From assembly GCF_000722695.1 (NCBI RefSeq), contig NZ_JPFU01000009.1, forward strand, positions 1-64,000: a stretch of 64,000 bases of DNA, read 5' to 3'. Positions 28,738-37,566 of this stretch are shown here, one piece after another. This DNA comes from Streptococcus mitis (GTDB lineage: Bacteria; Bacillota; Bacilli; Lactobacillales; Streptococcaceae). The position numbers and the translations under genes were made by a program. Below the pieces are notes generated by a model. The model was not told the DNA's origin and searched no databases. It was given only the letters and a program-made list of their open reading frames with translations. Position 1 is the first letter of the stretch; each line of letters starts with the position of its first letter.

Positions 28738-29586
28738 TTATTTTAACAAATGTTTATTTTTCAGTTTCAAATATCGTTGTTTTGGAGCGATAAAGAAGCT
28801 AATGAGAAAGAAACTAGCGGCTGTGAGCACGATACTAGAACCTGCCGCAACGTTAAAGCTATAACCGATAAAGAGCCCCAAAACTGAAGCTGTCGCTCCA
28901 AAGGTTGAGGAAAGGAAAATCATACTTTTCAGACTATTAGCATACAGATAAGCAGTTGCAGCTGGGGTAATCAGCATGGCTACAATCAGGATAGTTCCGA
29001 CACTTTGCATGGCTGTCACAGACACCAGAGTCAGGAGTACCATGAGAAGGTAGTGATAGAAATTGACAGGCATTCCCATGGCTTTAGCCAAGAGTTCATC
29101 AAAGGAAGTGATCAAGAGTTGCTTGAAGAAAATCCAGATTAACAAGAGAATGGCTGCCCCCACACCCATAGTAATAAACATATCCGTATCTTGGACGGCC
29201 AGAATATTACCAAAAAGGATATGGAAAAGGTCAGTTGAACTTTTAGCGACACTAATCAAGATGATACCGAGGGCTAAGAAAGAAGAAAAGGTAATGCCGA
29301 TGGCGGTATCGCTTTTGATAATCGAGTTCCCCTTGATATAGGTAATGATGATAGCAGCTAGCAATCCAAAGACAATGGCTCCGATAAAGAAATCAAGGCC
29401 CAAGATAAAGGAGAGGGCTACACCTGGTAAGACAGCATGTGAAATAGCATCTCCCATGAGTGACATCCCGCGTAGGATGATGAAACATCCCACAGCTCCA
29501 GCTACGACCCCGACGACAATGGCTGTTATCAAGGCATTTTGTAGGAAATGGAATTTTTGCAATCCATCAATAAATTCTGCAATCAT
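28738..29586 (-). CDS. psaC: Manganese ABC transporter permease PsaC
   Basis: A 282-residue cluster-9 metal permease with about eight or nine membrane segments, forming the Mn(II) channel with the PsaB ATPase. Typical are '[18 protein letters not shown]' (about residues 46-63) and '[20 protein letters not shown]'. Its ATG overlaps the psaB stop by four bases, and psaA follows 31 bases after it. Confidence 0.96.
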   Translation of the reverse strand: MIAEFIDGLQKFHFLQNALITAIVVGVVAGAVGCFIILRGMSLMGDAISHAVLPGVALSFILGLDFFIGAIVFGLLAAIIITYIKGNSIIKSDTAIGITFSSFLALGIILISVAKSSTDLFHILFGNILAVQDTDMFITMGVGAAILLLIWIFFKQLLITSFDELLAKAMGMPVNFYHYLLMVLLTLVSVTAMQSVGTILIVAMLITPAATAYLYANSLKSMIFLSSTFGATASVLGLFIGYSFNVAAGSSIVLTAASFFLISFFIAPKQRYLKLKNKHLLK

Positions 29587-30305
29587 AGGTCACCTCCATT
29601 GAAAAAGAGTCGATTACCGTAAGCTTCTTTTAGATTGGTTTCGGTAAAGGTTTCTTTGGTCGGACCAAAGGCGATCACTTCTCGATTAACAAGTAAGACT
29701 TGATCGAAGTAGTGGGGAACCTTGCTGAGGTCATGGTGGACGATGAGAACCGTCTTACCAGCCTTTTTCAGATCTCTCAGCGTATTCATGATGATTTCCT
29801 CACTGACTGAGTCAATCCCAACAAAAGGTTCATCCAAGAGGATATAGTCGGCTTCCTGCACCAAACATCTGGCAATCAAGACCCGCTGGAACTGACCTCC
29901 AGACAGTTGACTGATTTGCCGCTCAGCATAGTCAGCTAGGCCGACGATTTCAAGGGCTTCCTCTACTTTTTTCCAATGTTTAGCATTTAAACTGCGAAAG
30001 AGAGGAATAGAGGGAAATAGTCCTAGCGAGACACATTCCTTGACCTTGATGGGAAAGTTGTAGTCGATATTGATTTTTTGTTCGACATAGGCAATTCGGT
30101 GTAAGGATTTTTTAACTTCCTTGTCATCGAGAAATGCCTGACCTTGATGTGGGATAATTCCCAGCATACCTTTTAATAATGTTGATTTTCCAGCACCGTT
30201 TGGACCAATGATTCCGGTAATTGTTGGTCCTTGGAGCACTAGTGAAATATCCTTAAGTGCCAACGTTTCTTTATAGGAGACACTGAGGTTTTCGATACGT
30301 ATCAT
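29583..30305 (-). CDS. psaB: Manganese ABC transporter ATP-binding protein PsaB
   Basis: A 240-residue ATPase for Mn(II) uptake. Walker A '[11 protein letters not shown]' (about residues 33-43), Q-loop 'AYVEQK', signature '[13 protein letters not shown]', Walker B '[12 protein letters not shown]', switch 'VLIVHHDLS'. Start 30305 (MIRIENL) has an AGGAGG ribosome site; the upstream ATG lies in the leader. First gene of psaBCA, with tpx at the end. A promoter with a dyad overlapping its -35 lies upstream. Confidence 0.96.
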   Translation of the reverse strand: MIRIENLSVSYKETLALKDISLVLQGPTITGIIGPNGAGKSTLLKGMLGIIPHQGQAFLDDKEVKKSLHRIAYVEQKINIDYNFPIKVKECVSLGLFPSIPLFRSLNAKHWKKVEEALEIVGLADYAERQISQLSGGQFQRVLIARCLVQEADYILLDEPFVGIDSVSEEIIMNTLRDLKKAGKTVLIVHHDLSKVPHYFDQVLLVNREVIAFGPTKETFTETNLKEAYGNRLFFNGGDL

Positions 30306-30329
30306 AAACTTATATTCCTCCTGACTCTT

Positions 30330-30363
30330 AATATACATTAAAAAAAAATTAAGTCAAGTTAAT
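30330..30363 (-). promoter_or_regulatory. psaBCA promoter with overlapping dyad, candidate PsaR site
   Basis: On the minus strand TTGACT (30352-30357), a 16-base spacer and TATATT (30330-30335) form a promoter. ATTAA and TTAAT separated by 6 bases (30348-30363) form an inverted repeat over the -35. A DtxR-family operator there would fit Mn-dependent repression by PsaR. The assignment is by position, not by a verified consensus. Confidence 0.5.
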
Positions 30364-30484
30364 TTTTCAAAAAATTAAAATATTAACAGTAAAACATTTA
30401 AGTTTCTTTAATCTTGTATTTTAATTGCATTCCCAGGTAATTTTTGTTAAGCTAAAAACAAGTACAAATGAAAGCGAGAACAAG

Positions 30485-32377
30485 ATGACACGTTATCAAG
30501 ATGATTTTTATGATGCAATCAATGGAGAATGGCAGAAGACTGCTGAAATCCCAGCAGATAAGTCTCAAACTGGAGGTTTTGTTGATTTAGATCAGGAAAT
30601 TGAAGACCTGATGCTGGCGACAACAGACAAGTGGTTGGCAGGAGAAGAAGTGCCTGAGGATGCTATCTTGGCAAACTTTGTCAAATACCACCGCCTAGTT
30701 CGTGATTTTGACAAGAGAGAAGCTGACGATATCACACCTGTTTTGCCTCTCCTTAAAGAATTCCAAGAATTGGAGACTTTTGCAGATTTTACAGCTAAAC
30801 TAGCAGAGTTTGAGCTTGCAGGAAAACCTAATTTCCTTCCTTTTGGTGTATCGCCAGACTTTATGGATGCCAGAATCAATGTTCTATGGGCAAGTGCTCC
30901 AAGCACGATCCTGCCAGATACGACCTACTATGCAGAAGACCATCCTCAACGCGAAGAGCTCTTGACTCTTTGGAAAGAAAGCAGCGCAAATCTTCTCAAG
31001 GCTTATGATTTCTCTGATGAAGAAATTGAAGACTTGCTAGAAAAAAGACTAGAATTGGATCGTCGAGTTGCGGCAGTGGTTCTCTCTAATGAAGAAAGTT
31101 CAGAATATGCCAAACTCTACCATCCATATGCTTACGAAGATTTCAAGAAATTCGCGCCTGCCCTACCTTTGGATGACTTTTTCCAAGTCGTTCTTGGACA
31201 AGTACCAGACAAGGTTATTGTAGACGAGGAACGTTTCTGGCAAGCAGCAGACCAATTCTATAGTGAAGAAGCTTGGCCTCTCCTCAAGGCAACCTTAATT
31301 TTAAGTGTTGTCAATCTTTCAACTAGCTATTTAACAGAAGAAATCCGTGTCTTGTCAGGTGCTTACAGCCGTGCGCTTTCTGGAGTTCCAGAAGCCAAAG
31401 ATAAGGTCAAGGCAGCTTATCAACTAGCACAAGGTCCTTTCAAACAAGCCTTGGGGCTCTGGTATGCCCATGAAAAATTCTCTCCAGAGGCCAAGGCAGA
31501 TGTGGAGAAAAAAGTGGCAACCATGATTGATGTCTATAAGGAACGCTTGGCCAAGAATGACTGGCTGACTCCAGAAACTCGTGACAAGGCTATCGTCAAA
31601 CTCAATGTCATCAAGCCTTATATTGGTTACCCAGAAGAATTGCCAGAACGTTATAAGGACAAGGTAGTGGATGAAATGGCTAGCCTTTTTGACAATGCTC
31701 TAGCCTTTGCGCGTGTGGAAATCAAGCACAGTTGGAGTAAGTGGAACCAGCCTGTGGACTACAAGGAATGGGGCATGCCTGCTCATATGGTCAATGCTTA
31801 CTACAATCCACAGAAGAACCTGATTGTCTTCCCAGCGGCCATTTTACAAGCACCTTTCTATGACTTGCATCAGTCATCTTCTGCTAATTACGGTGGTATT
31901 GGGGCAGTTATTGCCCATGAAATTTCCCACGCTTTTGATACCAATGGAGCTTCCTTTGATGAAAATGGTAGCCTCAAGGATTGGTGGACAGAGAGCGACT
32001 ATGCTGCCTTCAAGGAGAAAACACAAAAAGTTATTGACCAATTTGATGGACAAGATTCTTATGGAGCAACCATTAACGGTAAATTGACTGTGTCAGAAAA
32101 CGTGGCTGACTTGGGAGGAATCGCTGCAGCGCTTGAAGCAGCTAGGAGAGAACCAGACTTCTCAGCAGAAGAATTCTTCTACAACTTTGGTCGCATCTGG
32201 CGCATGAAAGGTCGTCCAGAATTTATGAAACTCTTGGCTAGCGTCGATGTGCACGCACCAGCCAAACTCCGTGTCAATGTACAAGTACCAAACTTCGATG
32301 ATTTCTTTACAACCTATGATGTCAAAGAAGGAGACGGTATGTGGCGTTCACCAGAAGAGCGCGTGATTATTTGGTAA
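30485..32377 (+). CDS. pepO: Neutral endopeptidase PepO (M13 metallopeptidase)
   Basis: A 630-residue neprilysin-like zinc endopeptidase. The zinc motif 'HEISH' is at residues 478-482, with the third ligand in 'ENVADLGG' about 55 residues on, and 'NAYYNP' upstream as in the family. It has no signal peptide, yet streptococcal PepO is also reported on the cell surface, where it binds host proteins. Start 30485 gives MTRYQDDFY and the usual length; an earlier ATG at 30425 lies in the promoter region. It is divergent from psaBCA and shares about 180 bases of upstream DNA. Confidence 0.95.
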   Translation: MTRYQDDFYDAINGEWQKTAEIPADKSQTGGFVDLDQEIEDLMLATTDKWLAGEEVPEDAILANFVKYHRLVRDFDKREADDITPVLPLLKEFQELETFADFTAKLAEFELAGKPNFLPFGVSPDFMDARINVLWASAPSTILPDTTYYAEDHPQREELLTLWKESSANLLKAYDFSDEEIEDLLEKRLELDRRVAAVVLSNEESSEYAKLYHPYAYEDFKKFAPALPLDDFFQVVLGQVPDKVIVDEERFWQAADQFYSEEAWPLLKATLILSVVNLSTSYLTEEIRVLSGAYSRALSGVPEAKDKVKAAYQLAQGPFKQALGLWYAHEKFSPEAKADVEKKVATMIDVYKERLAKNDWLTPETRDKAIVKLNVIKPYIGYPEELPERYKDKVVDEMASLFDNALAFARVEIKHSWSKWNQPVDYKEWGMPAHMVNAYYNPQKNLIVFPAAILQAPFYDLHQSSSANYGGIGAVIAHEISHAFDTNGASFDENGSLKDWWTESDYAAFKEKTQKVIDQFDGQDSYGATINGKLTVSENVADLGGIAAALEAARREPDFSAEEFFYNFGRIWRMKGRPEFMKLLASVDVHAPAKLRVNVQVPNFDDFFTTYDVKEGDGMWRSPEERVIIW

Positions 32378-32423
32378 TGCAAATAAGCAAGTAAAACTCC
32401 TATCATTATACCTTCCCTATCTA

Positions 32424-32475
32424 TGTACACCCTAAAAAGTTAGATAGAATAATCTAGCTTTTAGGGTGTAGTTCA
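32424..32475. mobile_element. Back-to-back inverted ends of an IS-like element, internal part deleted
   Basis: TGTACACCCTAAAAAGTTAG on the left and the complement of TGAACTACACCCTAAAAGC on the right form terminal-type inverted repeats facing outward, with only a few bases between them. This looks like a solo remnant or miniature derivative of an IS3-like element. As RNA it would fold into a strong hairpin and may now end pepO transcription. Confidence 0.5.
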
Positions 32476-32559
32476 TAGGGATTATGAAATTGAAGTCTTT
32501 TCTTATTTTAAAATTCATAGTAAAATATCCCTCTGTATCAAGATAACAGGAGGATTTTT

Positions 32560-33201
32560 ATGTCTCAAAAGACTATCAACATAGGCTACGCCCGTGTATC
32601 TACTCATAAGCAAGACCTAGGATTGAAAGTGCAAATCGAAGCTCTCAAACATTGCGATAAACTTTTTATAGAAAAGGAATCTGGTGCAAATAACACTCGT
32701 CCTGAACTTACAAAAGCCTTAAAACTGGCCTCTGACTTTTCGAAAGATGGCAAGCAGGTTACTTTCACTATCTATAAGTTAGATAGATTGACTCGATCTA
32801 TGTTTAAGCTACTAGAACTTATTGAACTATTTAATGAATCTAATATTCACCTAGTCAGTTTGCATGAAAAACTAGAGACAGGTTCTCTTATTGGCAGGTT
32901 ACTTTGCATCATTTTAGGCTTTGTGGCAGAAAATGAGCTGGAAAATCTGAGGTTTCGCACAAAAGAGGGACTTCGAAAAGCTAAGGAAAATGGTGTTAGA
33001 TTAGGAGCAAAACGGATTTCAAAAGAAAAGGAGGAGCGCATACTTAACAAATATCTACATTCAAATATAAGCATACGTAATATTGCAAAAGCTGAACAAA
33101 TTTCTACATCAACCCTATATAAAGTGTTAGAACGTAATAAAGTGGCGAACAATCGTCAAAAAAAACGGAAAATCATTGCTAAAAACAGGGAAAAATGGTA
33201 G
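32560..33201 (+). CDS. Small serine recombinase (resolvase/invertase family)
   Basis: A 213-residue site-specific recombinase. Catalytic serine is S14 in 'GYARVSTHKQD'. Other marks are 'TIYKLDRLTRSMFKLL' (arginines of the active site), 'GRLLCIILGFVAENELENLRFRTKEGL' (E-helix) and a C-terminal helix-turn-helix 'SIRNIAKAEQISTSTLYKVL' (about residues 168-188) with a basic tail. All expected parts are present, so it looks active. It is followed by paired inverted sites and then by a surface-protein gene. The arrangement suggests a DNA invertase controlling that gene, though a resolvase role is possible. GGAGG ribosome site. Confidence 0.9.
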   Translation: MSQKTINIGYARVSTHKQDLGLKVQIEALKHCDKLFIEKESGANNTRPELTKALKLASDFSKDGKQVTFTIYKLDRLTRSMFKLLELIELFNESNIHLVSLHEKLETGSLIGRLLCIILGFVAENELENLRFRTKEGLRKAKENGVRLGAKRISKEKEERILNKYLHSNISIRNIAKAEQISTSTLYKVLERNKVANNRQKKRKIIAKNREKW

Positions 33202-33219
33202 AATGAAGCCGTAAATTTG

Positions 33220-33245
33220 TTTCGATTAACGACCGTTTGATAAAA
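33220..33245. other. Candidate recombination site, left
   Basis: Core TAACG-AC-CGTTT (33227-33238), 26 bp around an AC centre. It shares 11 bp (TAACGACCGTT) with the right site in opposite orientation, whose centre reads GT on this strand. It lies 19 bases past the recombinase stop codon. Confidence 0.5.
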
Positions 33246-33285
33246 CAGTCAAAACAACAATATGAATATTTTAAAAAATGCGAGT

Positions 33286-33314
33286 TTAACAGTGTTTTTA
33301 ACCTGTATTAGACT
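33286..33314 (+). promoter_or_regulatory. Candidate promoter inside the possible invertible segment
   Basis: TTAACA (33286-33291), a 17-base spacer and TAGACT (33309-33314) point toward the LPXTG gene and lie between the two inverted core sites. The -10 is imperfect (four of six). Confidence 0.45.
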
Positions 33315-33325
33315 GGTATTTTTTT

Positions 33326-33357
33326 GTGTATCGTTTAACGGTCGTTACGCGATACAC
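33326..33357. other. Candidate recombination site, right: 32-bp palindrome
   Basis: Arms GTGTATCG and CGATACAC enclose TAACG-GT-CGTTA, with two-base spacers on either side, centred on GT at 33341-33342. It is nearly perfectly symmetric, as expected for a dimeric recombinase site. No T run follows, so it is not a typical terminator. Confidence 0.55.
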
Positions 33358-33611
33358 TTAGTTCCCTATCTCTAAAGGAGGTAGCTAGTTTTTGGCAACA
33401 AAAAATTTAAAAATTATTAAGATATGTAATAGTATGATAGCTGTATTGTTCAGTTAATGGATGAAGGTTCATTTAAGGCTTCTATCAAGAACATTAAATG
33501 TTTAGAGAATGAGTTGGCTCAAAATTTTGCTTTTGTGGTCTTGAAAGGAAGTTGATTTTGTCATTTTATAAGCCTAAAAAGGCAATTTTATATTCCTGAG
33601 GAGGAAAAATT
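33358..33611 (+). other. Leader of the LPXTG gene with a 32-codon reading frame
   Basis: About 250 bases between the palindrome and the surface protein. An AAAGGAGG site (33375) has no start codon at the right distance. A 32-codon frame (33457-33555, MDEGSFKASIKN...) without a good ribosome site may be a remnant. A small hairpin AAGCCT/AGGC precedes the true ribosome site GAGGAGGAAAA. No strong promoter is seen in this part. Confidence 0.4.
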
Positions 33612-36600
33612 ATGAATAAACTCACTAAACTAGGTATTGTTACCTTTTCTGCTGTCACTCTTAGTGCTGTAGTGCCAACTTTGGTGCATGCCGAGGAAAA
33701 CGTTGCGCCGCAACCAAATGCTGCCGCGAGACCAACTATTCAACCAACACTCACACCAAAACCCAATAATAACTGGGTTGATTATAGTATGCTCGACCCA
33801 ATTGCTAAACCAAAACCAAAGCCAGGCAAAGAAGTTTCGAAACCTGCTGAAAAGCCAGTAGAAGAGCCCGCGCCTGTCGAAAAACCTTCAACCGAGGGCA
33901 ACATTCTTGCAAACGGAACAGATGAAGCCATCGCAGAGGACAAGAAAAATGCTGAGATCGAGAAAAAATACAACGTCGATCCAACCAATCAGCTACCCGA
34001 GCCAGGACTGCCAATCATAACGCCTGAACCAGAACAACCTATAACAGATTCTGAAGAGATGAAGAAGATGGTGGCGGAAGATTTGGCATACAAAGCTGGC
34101 GCAGTCATGTCTATGACTAAAGAAGAGAACGACAAGATTGTATCTGAAGCAAATCAAAAGCTTTACGCTCTTTCTGGAATAGATGCTGATAAACTTCTAA
34201 ACACGCCAATTCCCGGAACAAATGGGCAAGGCTTTCCTACTTTAGCAGACTGGACTTATCGAGAATACGAAGTCCAAGCAGATTTCTTGGATGCTGATCG
34301 TGTCCAAAAATATGGATACACTACTGAATCCAGGATTGATAGTCCAGAACACGCAACAGTTAGATCATTACGGTTCGATACCGATAAAGATGATGCAGAT
34401 GGAATACTAACAGCAAAAAAATTTTCCGACTACACTTTTAGCCACGTCGTAAAAGCAACTACAGACCATCCAGATATCGACCCAGATCCAAAAGTTGTCA
34501 GAGTTAGTTATGATGCAGCCTATGCTTTGCGTGGTTCTGGTTACAAAAATGGTAAAGGAGATAATCTTTTTCGCTACTATTTTATTTACACTAAAAATAA
34601 ACCAGTAGAAGAAAAACCAACAACGAAAGATCCGCAACCAGCGGAAACGGAAAAACCTGCTGAAATTTCGAAACCAGCGGAGACAGTTGAACCAACTGTG
34701 CAGCCGAAACCAGTTGAGAAGAAGCCGGTTGAAAATAAACCAGCTGAAACACCCGTTCCATCTCCAAAACCAGCAGAAAACCCTCAACCAGAGGTTAAAC
34801 CAGTAGAGCAACCACAACCCGCTAAACCAGTGGAACCAGCTAAAAATGCTGGATTGCAAAAGATTCCTTATAGAACTGACCAGCCAAAACGTTGGTTTAA
34901 TAACGGAACAGGTCGCCCTACTCTAACAACCAACGACCTTGCGGCTCCACTTCCTGCTGAAAATGTAGAAAAAACATCTTACGGTTGGTGGACAGCTGAA
35001 CCAGACTTGCTTCATGCAGGCTCTCATATAAAAGTAAATACTTTTAATTCGAATTTCAATAATCCGATGTTTGAAAACGGTAAAGAGATAAAATTTGAAG
35101 GTAGCGGATTTGGAGATATGGACAGTAGGTTTAAACCTGCTCTTGTTCGAGTAAAAGTTCCAGAGTTGGAAGGAATGAACTACGAAGCTTATACAATCTT
35201 CTATGAAGTTCCTAATAAAAATGGAAAACCAACTTACGGAACAAATCGAACTCTCCAAGGTGGTGGTATCTCTTTGAGTATCAAATCGAAAGAGAAGAAA
35301 GAAGATATCCAGGTTTATACACTGACTAAGGATAAAAAACTAGAAGAACTTTATTATCCAGGATTCCCAAGTGAAGAAACAAATCGCTATGATGAGAAAA
35401 CTAAAACTCATTCATACAATCTATTTGGTGAGACCTACGATACTTACGTTTTCTTGTTTAAGAACCCTGCTGAAAAACTAGCTGAGCAAGTAAAACCTGA
35501 AGTTAAGCCAAGCGAGCAACCTAAGCCAGACAAGCAACCAAGTGTTCCTACTGTTCCAGCTGATCAACCACAACCTGCTAAGCCAGAGAAACCAGCAGAG
35601 AAGCCAAGCGAACAGCCTAAGCCAGACAAGCAACCAAGTGTTCCTACTGTTCCAGCTGATCAACCACATCCTACTAAACCAGAGAAACCAGCAGAGAAGC
35701 CAAGCGAGAATCCAAGTGCTTCTGAAAACCCAGTTAACCCAGCTAACCCAGCAAAACCAGAAGTGAAACCTGCAGAACAACCGCAGGAAAATAACATAAA
35801 ATCGGTGAGAAAATGGCGACTAGCTGACGGAAGCTTTCATGAACACCCTATTCTTACTTACGCAGATATTGTAGCACCACTCCCTATCAGTGATATGAAG
35901 CAAACTCCTATCAATGGAATATGGACTGCTGAAAAAGATTTTGTCAATAACAAACCACGATTAACTCTGTTTTGGGGCAGTGGGAATAGGTATTTCGAAG
36001 AAAATGGGAAGGAATTTTCTCGTGAAGAATTGATGAAAAGCACTATGTATATGTATCCGATTCGAGTGAAAATTCCAGAATTGGAAGGTAGAAACTATGA
36101 AGCGTATACAATTTATACAGGTATTTTGGATGGAAAAACAAGAAAGGTTGAACTAAACAAAAACACTAACATCACAGGTGAAGGTTACATGGTTTTCCGC
36201 ACTAAAAAAGAAGACAATGACGTGGAAGTCTATCAATTTTCGAAAAATAGGCAGTTAGCACCACTTTATAGCAGCCGTCAGCTAAATGAGAGAGGAAGAA
36301 GCGTGGGAGAGTTTAGTTTATCTGCAGAAGTTTATCAAACTTACGTTTTCTTGTTTAAGAACCCTGCTGAAAAACCAGCTGAGCAAGTAAAACCTGAAGT
36401 TAAGCCAAGCGAGCAGCCTAAGCCAGACAAGCAACCAAGTGTTCCTACTATTCCAGCTGATCAACCACAAACTACTAAACCAGTGGAACCAGCAGAGAAG
36501 CCAAGTGAACAGCCTGTAAATCCAGTTACACCAGTTGCTCCAATAACACCGACAACTCCCGTAACGCCTACGCTTAATCCAGCCATCCCAAACAATACTC

Positions 36601-37199
36601 GTGTTCTTTCGAACAAAGCTGGAAGCGTTCGAGTACATGGTTCAGAAGTAACACTCAAAAATGTCAGCTATATCAAGGTAGAAGAAACCAAGTCGACTTC
36701 ACTTGAATCAAAAGACTATAAGGCCTTCGACATTCATTTATATGACGCAAATGGTAAAGCTATCCAGCCAAACGGCATGGTTCTAGTAAGTCTTTCTGCC
36801 GATAAGCCAGTTGAAAATGTCTATTATGTTGCTCCAGACGGTACTTTACAAGCATTGAAGTTCAAACAAGATACAGATAAGGTGACTTTTGAAACCAATC
36901 ACTTTAGTATCTATGCTATGACTTTTAAAGTTGCCGCAAGCCGTGATAACGGAGGTAGTACAACTCCTGTTCCAGTTGTAAATAGTAGTAATACTCCAAC
37001 AACCACAGAACAAAAAGGAAATGACGTAAATAGTACAAAAACTCAAGCTGAGCCGTTAGCAACTAAGACTGAAACTATTTCGAAACAAGTAGCTAAGACT
37101 TTGCCAAATACTGGAGAAAATAACTCAATTCTCGCCACCCTATTTGGAATGTTAACTCTAACTGCTGGATTATTTAGCTTTCGTAAGAAGTCAGAATAA
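33612..37199 (+). CDS. LPXTG-anchored surface protein with two diverged repeat domains
   Basis: A 1195-residue wall-anchored protein. A signal peptide (cleavage after about residue 27, VHA|EE) is followed by a unique N-terminal domain (about residues 120-335), then Pro/Lys/Glu-rich linkers. Two related domains of about 160-200 residues (about 415-620 and 735-920) both contain 'WWTAE/IWTAE', 'VRVKVPELEG/IRVKIPELEG', 'NYEAYTI' and end 'TYVFLFKNPAEK'. Linkers repeat 'KPSEQPKPDKQPSVPT'. A beta-rich C-terminal module (about 995-1110) precedes the sortase signal LPNTG at 1164-1168, a hydrophobic stretch and 'RKKSE'. No YSIRK motif. Likely an adhesin or host-binding protein. Family not named with certainty. 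Confidence 0.88.
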   Translation: MNKLTKLGIVTFSAVTLSAVVPTLVHAEENVAPQPNAAARPTIQPTLTPKPNNNWVDYSMLDPIAKPKPKPGKEVSKPAEKPVEEPAPVEKPSTEGNILANGTDEAIAEDKKNAEIEKKYNVDPTNQLPEPGLPIITPEPEQPITDSEEMKKMVAEDLAYKAGAVMSMTKEENDKIVSEANQKLYALSGIDADKLLNTPIPGTNGQGFPTLADWTYREYEVQADFLDADRVQKYGYTTESRIDSPEHATVRSLRFDTDKDDADGILTAKKFSDYTFSHVVKATTDHPDIDPDPKVVRVSYDAAYALRGSGYKNGKGDNLFRYYFIYTKNKPVEEKPTTKDPQPAETEKPAEISKPAETVEPTVQPKPVEKKPVENKPAETPVPSPKPAENPQPEVKPVEQPQPAKPVEPAKNAGLQKIPYRTDQPKRWFNNGTGRPTLTTNDLAAPLPAENVEKTSYGWWTAEPDLLHAGSHIKVNTFNSNFNNPMFENGKEIKFEGSGFGDMDSRFKPALVRVKVPELEGMNYEAYTIFYEVPNKNGKPTYGTNRTLQGGGISLSIKSKEKKEDIQVYTLTKDKKLEELYYPGFPSEETNRYDEKTKTHSYNLFGETYDTYVFLFKNPAEKLAEQVKPEVKPSEQPKPDKQPSVPTVPADQPQPAKPEKPAEKPSEQPKPDKQPSVPTVPADQPHPTKPEKPAEKPSENPSASENPVNPANPAKPEVKPAEQPQENNIKSVRKWRLADGSFHEHPILTYADIVAPLPISDMKQTPINGIWTAEKDFVNNKPRLTLFWGSGNRYFEENGKEFSREELMKSTMYMYPIRVKIPELEGRNYEAYTIYTGILDGKTRKVELNKNTNITGEGYMVFRTKKEDNDVEVYQFSKNRQLAPLYSSRQLNERGRSVGEFSLSAEVYQTYVFLFKNPAEKPAEQVKPEVKPSEQPKPDKQPSVPTIPADQPQTTKPVEPAEKPSEQPVNPVTPVAPITPTTPVTPTLNPAIPNNTRVLSNKAGSVRVHGSEVTLKNVSYIKVEETKSTSLESKDYKAFDIHLYDANGKAIQPNGMVLVSLSADKPVENVYYVAPDGTLQALKFKQDTDKVTFETNHFSIYAMTFKVAASRDNGGSTTPVPVVNSSNTPTTTEQKGNDVNSTKTQAEPLATKTETISKQVAKTLPNTGENNSILATLFGMLTLTAGLFSFRKKSE

Positions 37200-37283
37200 C
37201 CCAAATTCATAGTTTATATATCAATTATTTTAGACTGTGAAAAAATCAATTTGAGGAGATGATTTAGAAAATCTTTTCATGAT

Positions 37284-37332
37284 AAAACGCATAATATCAA
37301 ACTTTTCTACACTTGATATTATGCGTTTTTTA
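37284..37332 (+). terminator. Strong intrinsic terminator after the LPXTG gene
   Basis: AAAACGCATAATATCAA pairs with TTGATATTATGCGTTTT and is followed by a T run. A degenerate relative of this hairpin is seen at about 51950-51988. Confidence 0.9.
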
Positions 37333-37340
37333 TAATTCTA

Positions 37341-37536
37341 ATACTCTTCGAAAATCTCTTCAAACCAGGTCAGCTTCGCCTTGCTGTAGATATGGTTAAT
37401 GACTTCGTCAGTTCTATCCACAACCTCAAAACAGTGTTTTGAGCTGACCACGTCAGTTTTATCTGCAACCTCAAAGCTGTGCTTTGAGCAACCTGCGGCT
37501 AGCTTCCTAGTTTGCTCTTTGATTTTCATTGAGTAT
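37341..37536 (+). repeat. BOX element, boxA-boxB(x2)-boxC
   Basis: Starts ATACTCTTCGAAAATCTCTT, has two boxB-type units with CTCAAAACA...TGTTTTGAG and CTCAAAGC...GCTTTGAG dyads, and ends GATTTTCATTGAGTAT. It lies between two convergent genes at the right edge of the recombinase/LPXTG island. Confidence 0.93.
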
Positions 37537-37566
37537 TAAATTACGATATCTATTGTCATCATCTTT

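Noticed and set aside
33326..33357. The 32-bp palindrome as an intrinsic terminator of the recombinase gene
   Set aside because: The only T run is upstream on the + strand, the sequence after the stem lacks U residues, and the core matches the other site.
34407..36658. Several long reverse-strand open frames opposite the LPXTG gene, rich in W, F, L and S
   Set aside because: They are complements of the proline/lysine-rich repeats, with no ribosome sites and no family match.
37338..37529. A 63-residue reverse-strand open frame
   Set aside because: It is encoded by the BOX repeat and resembles the peptide from the BOX at 18401.
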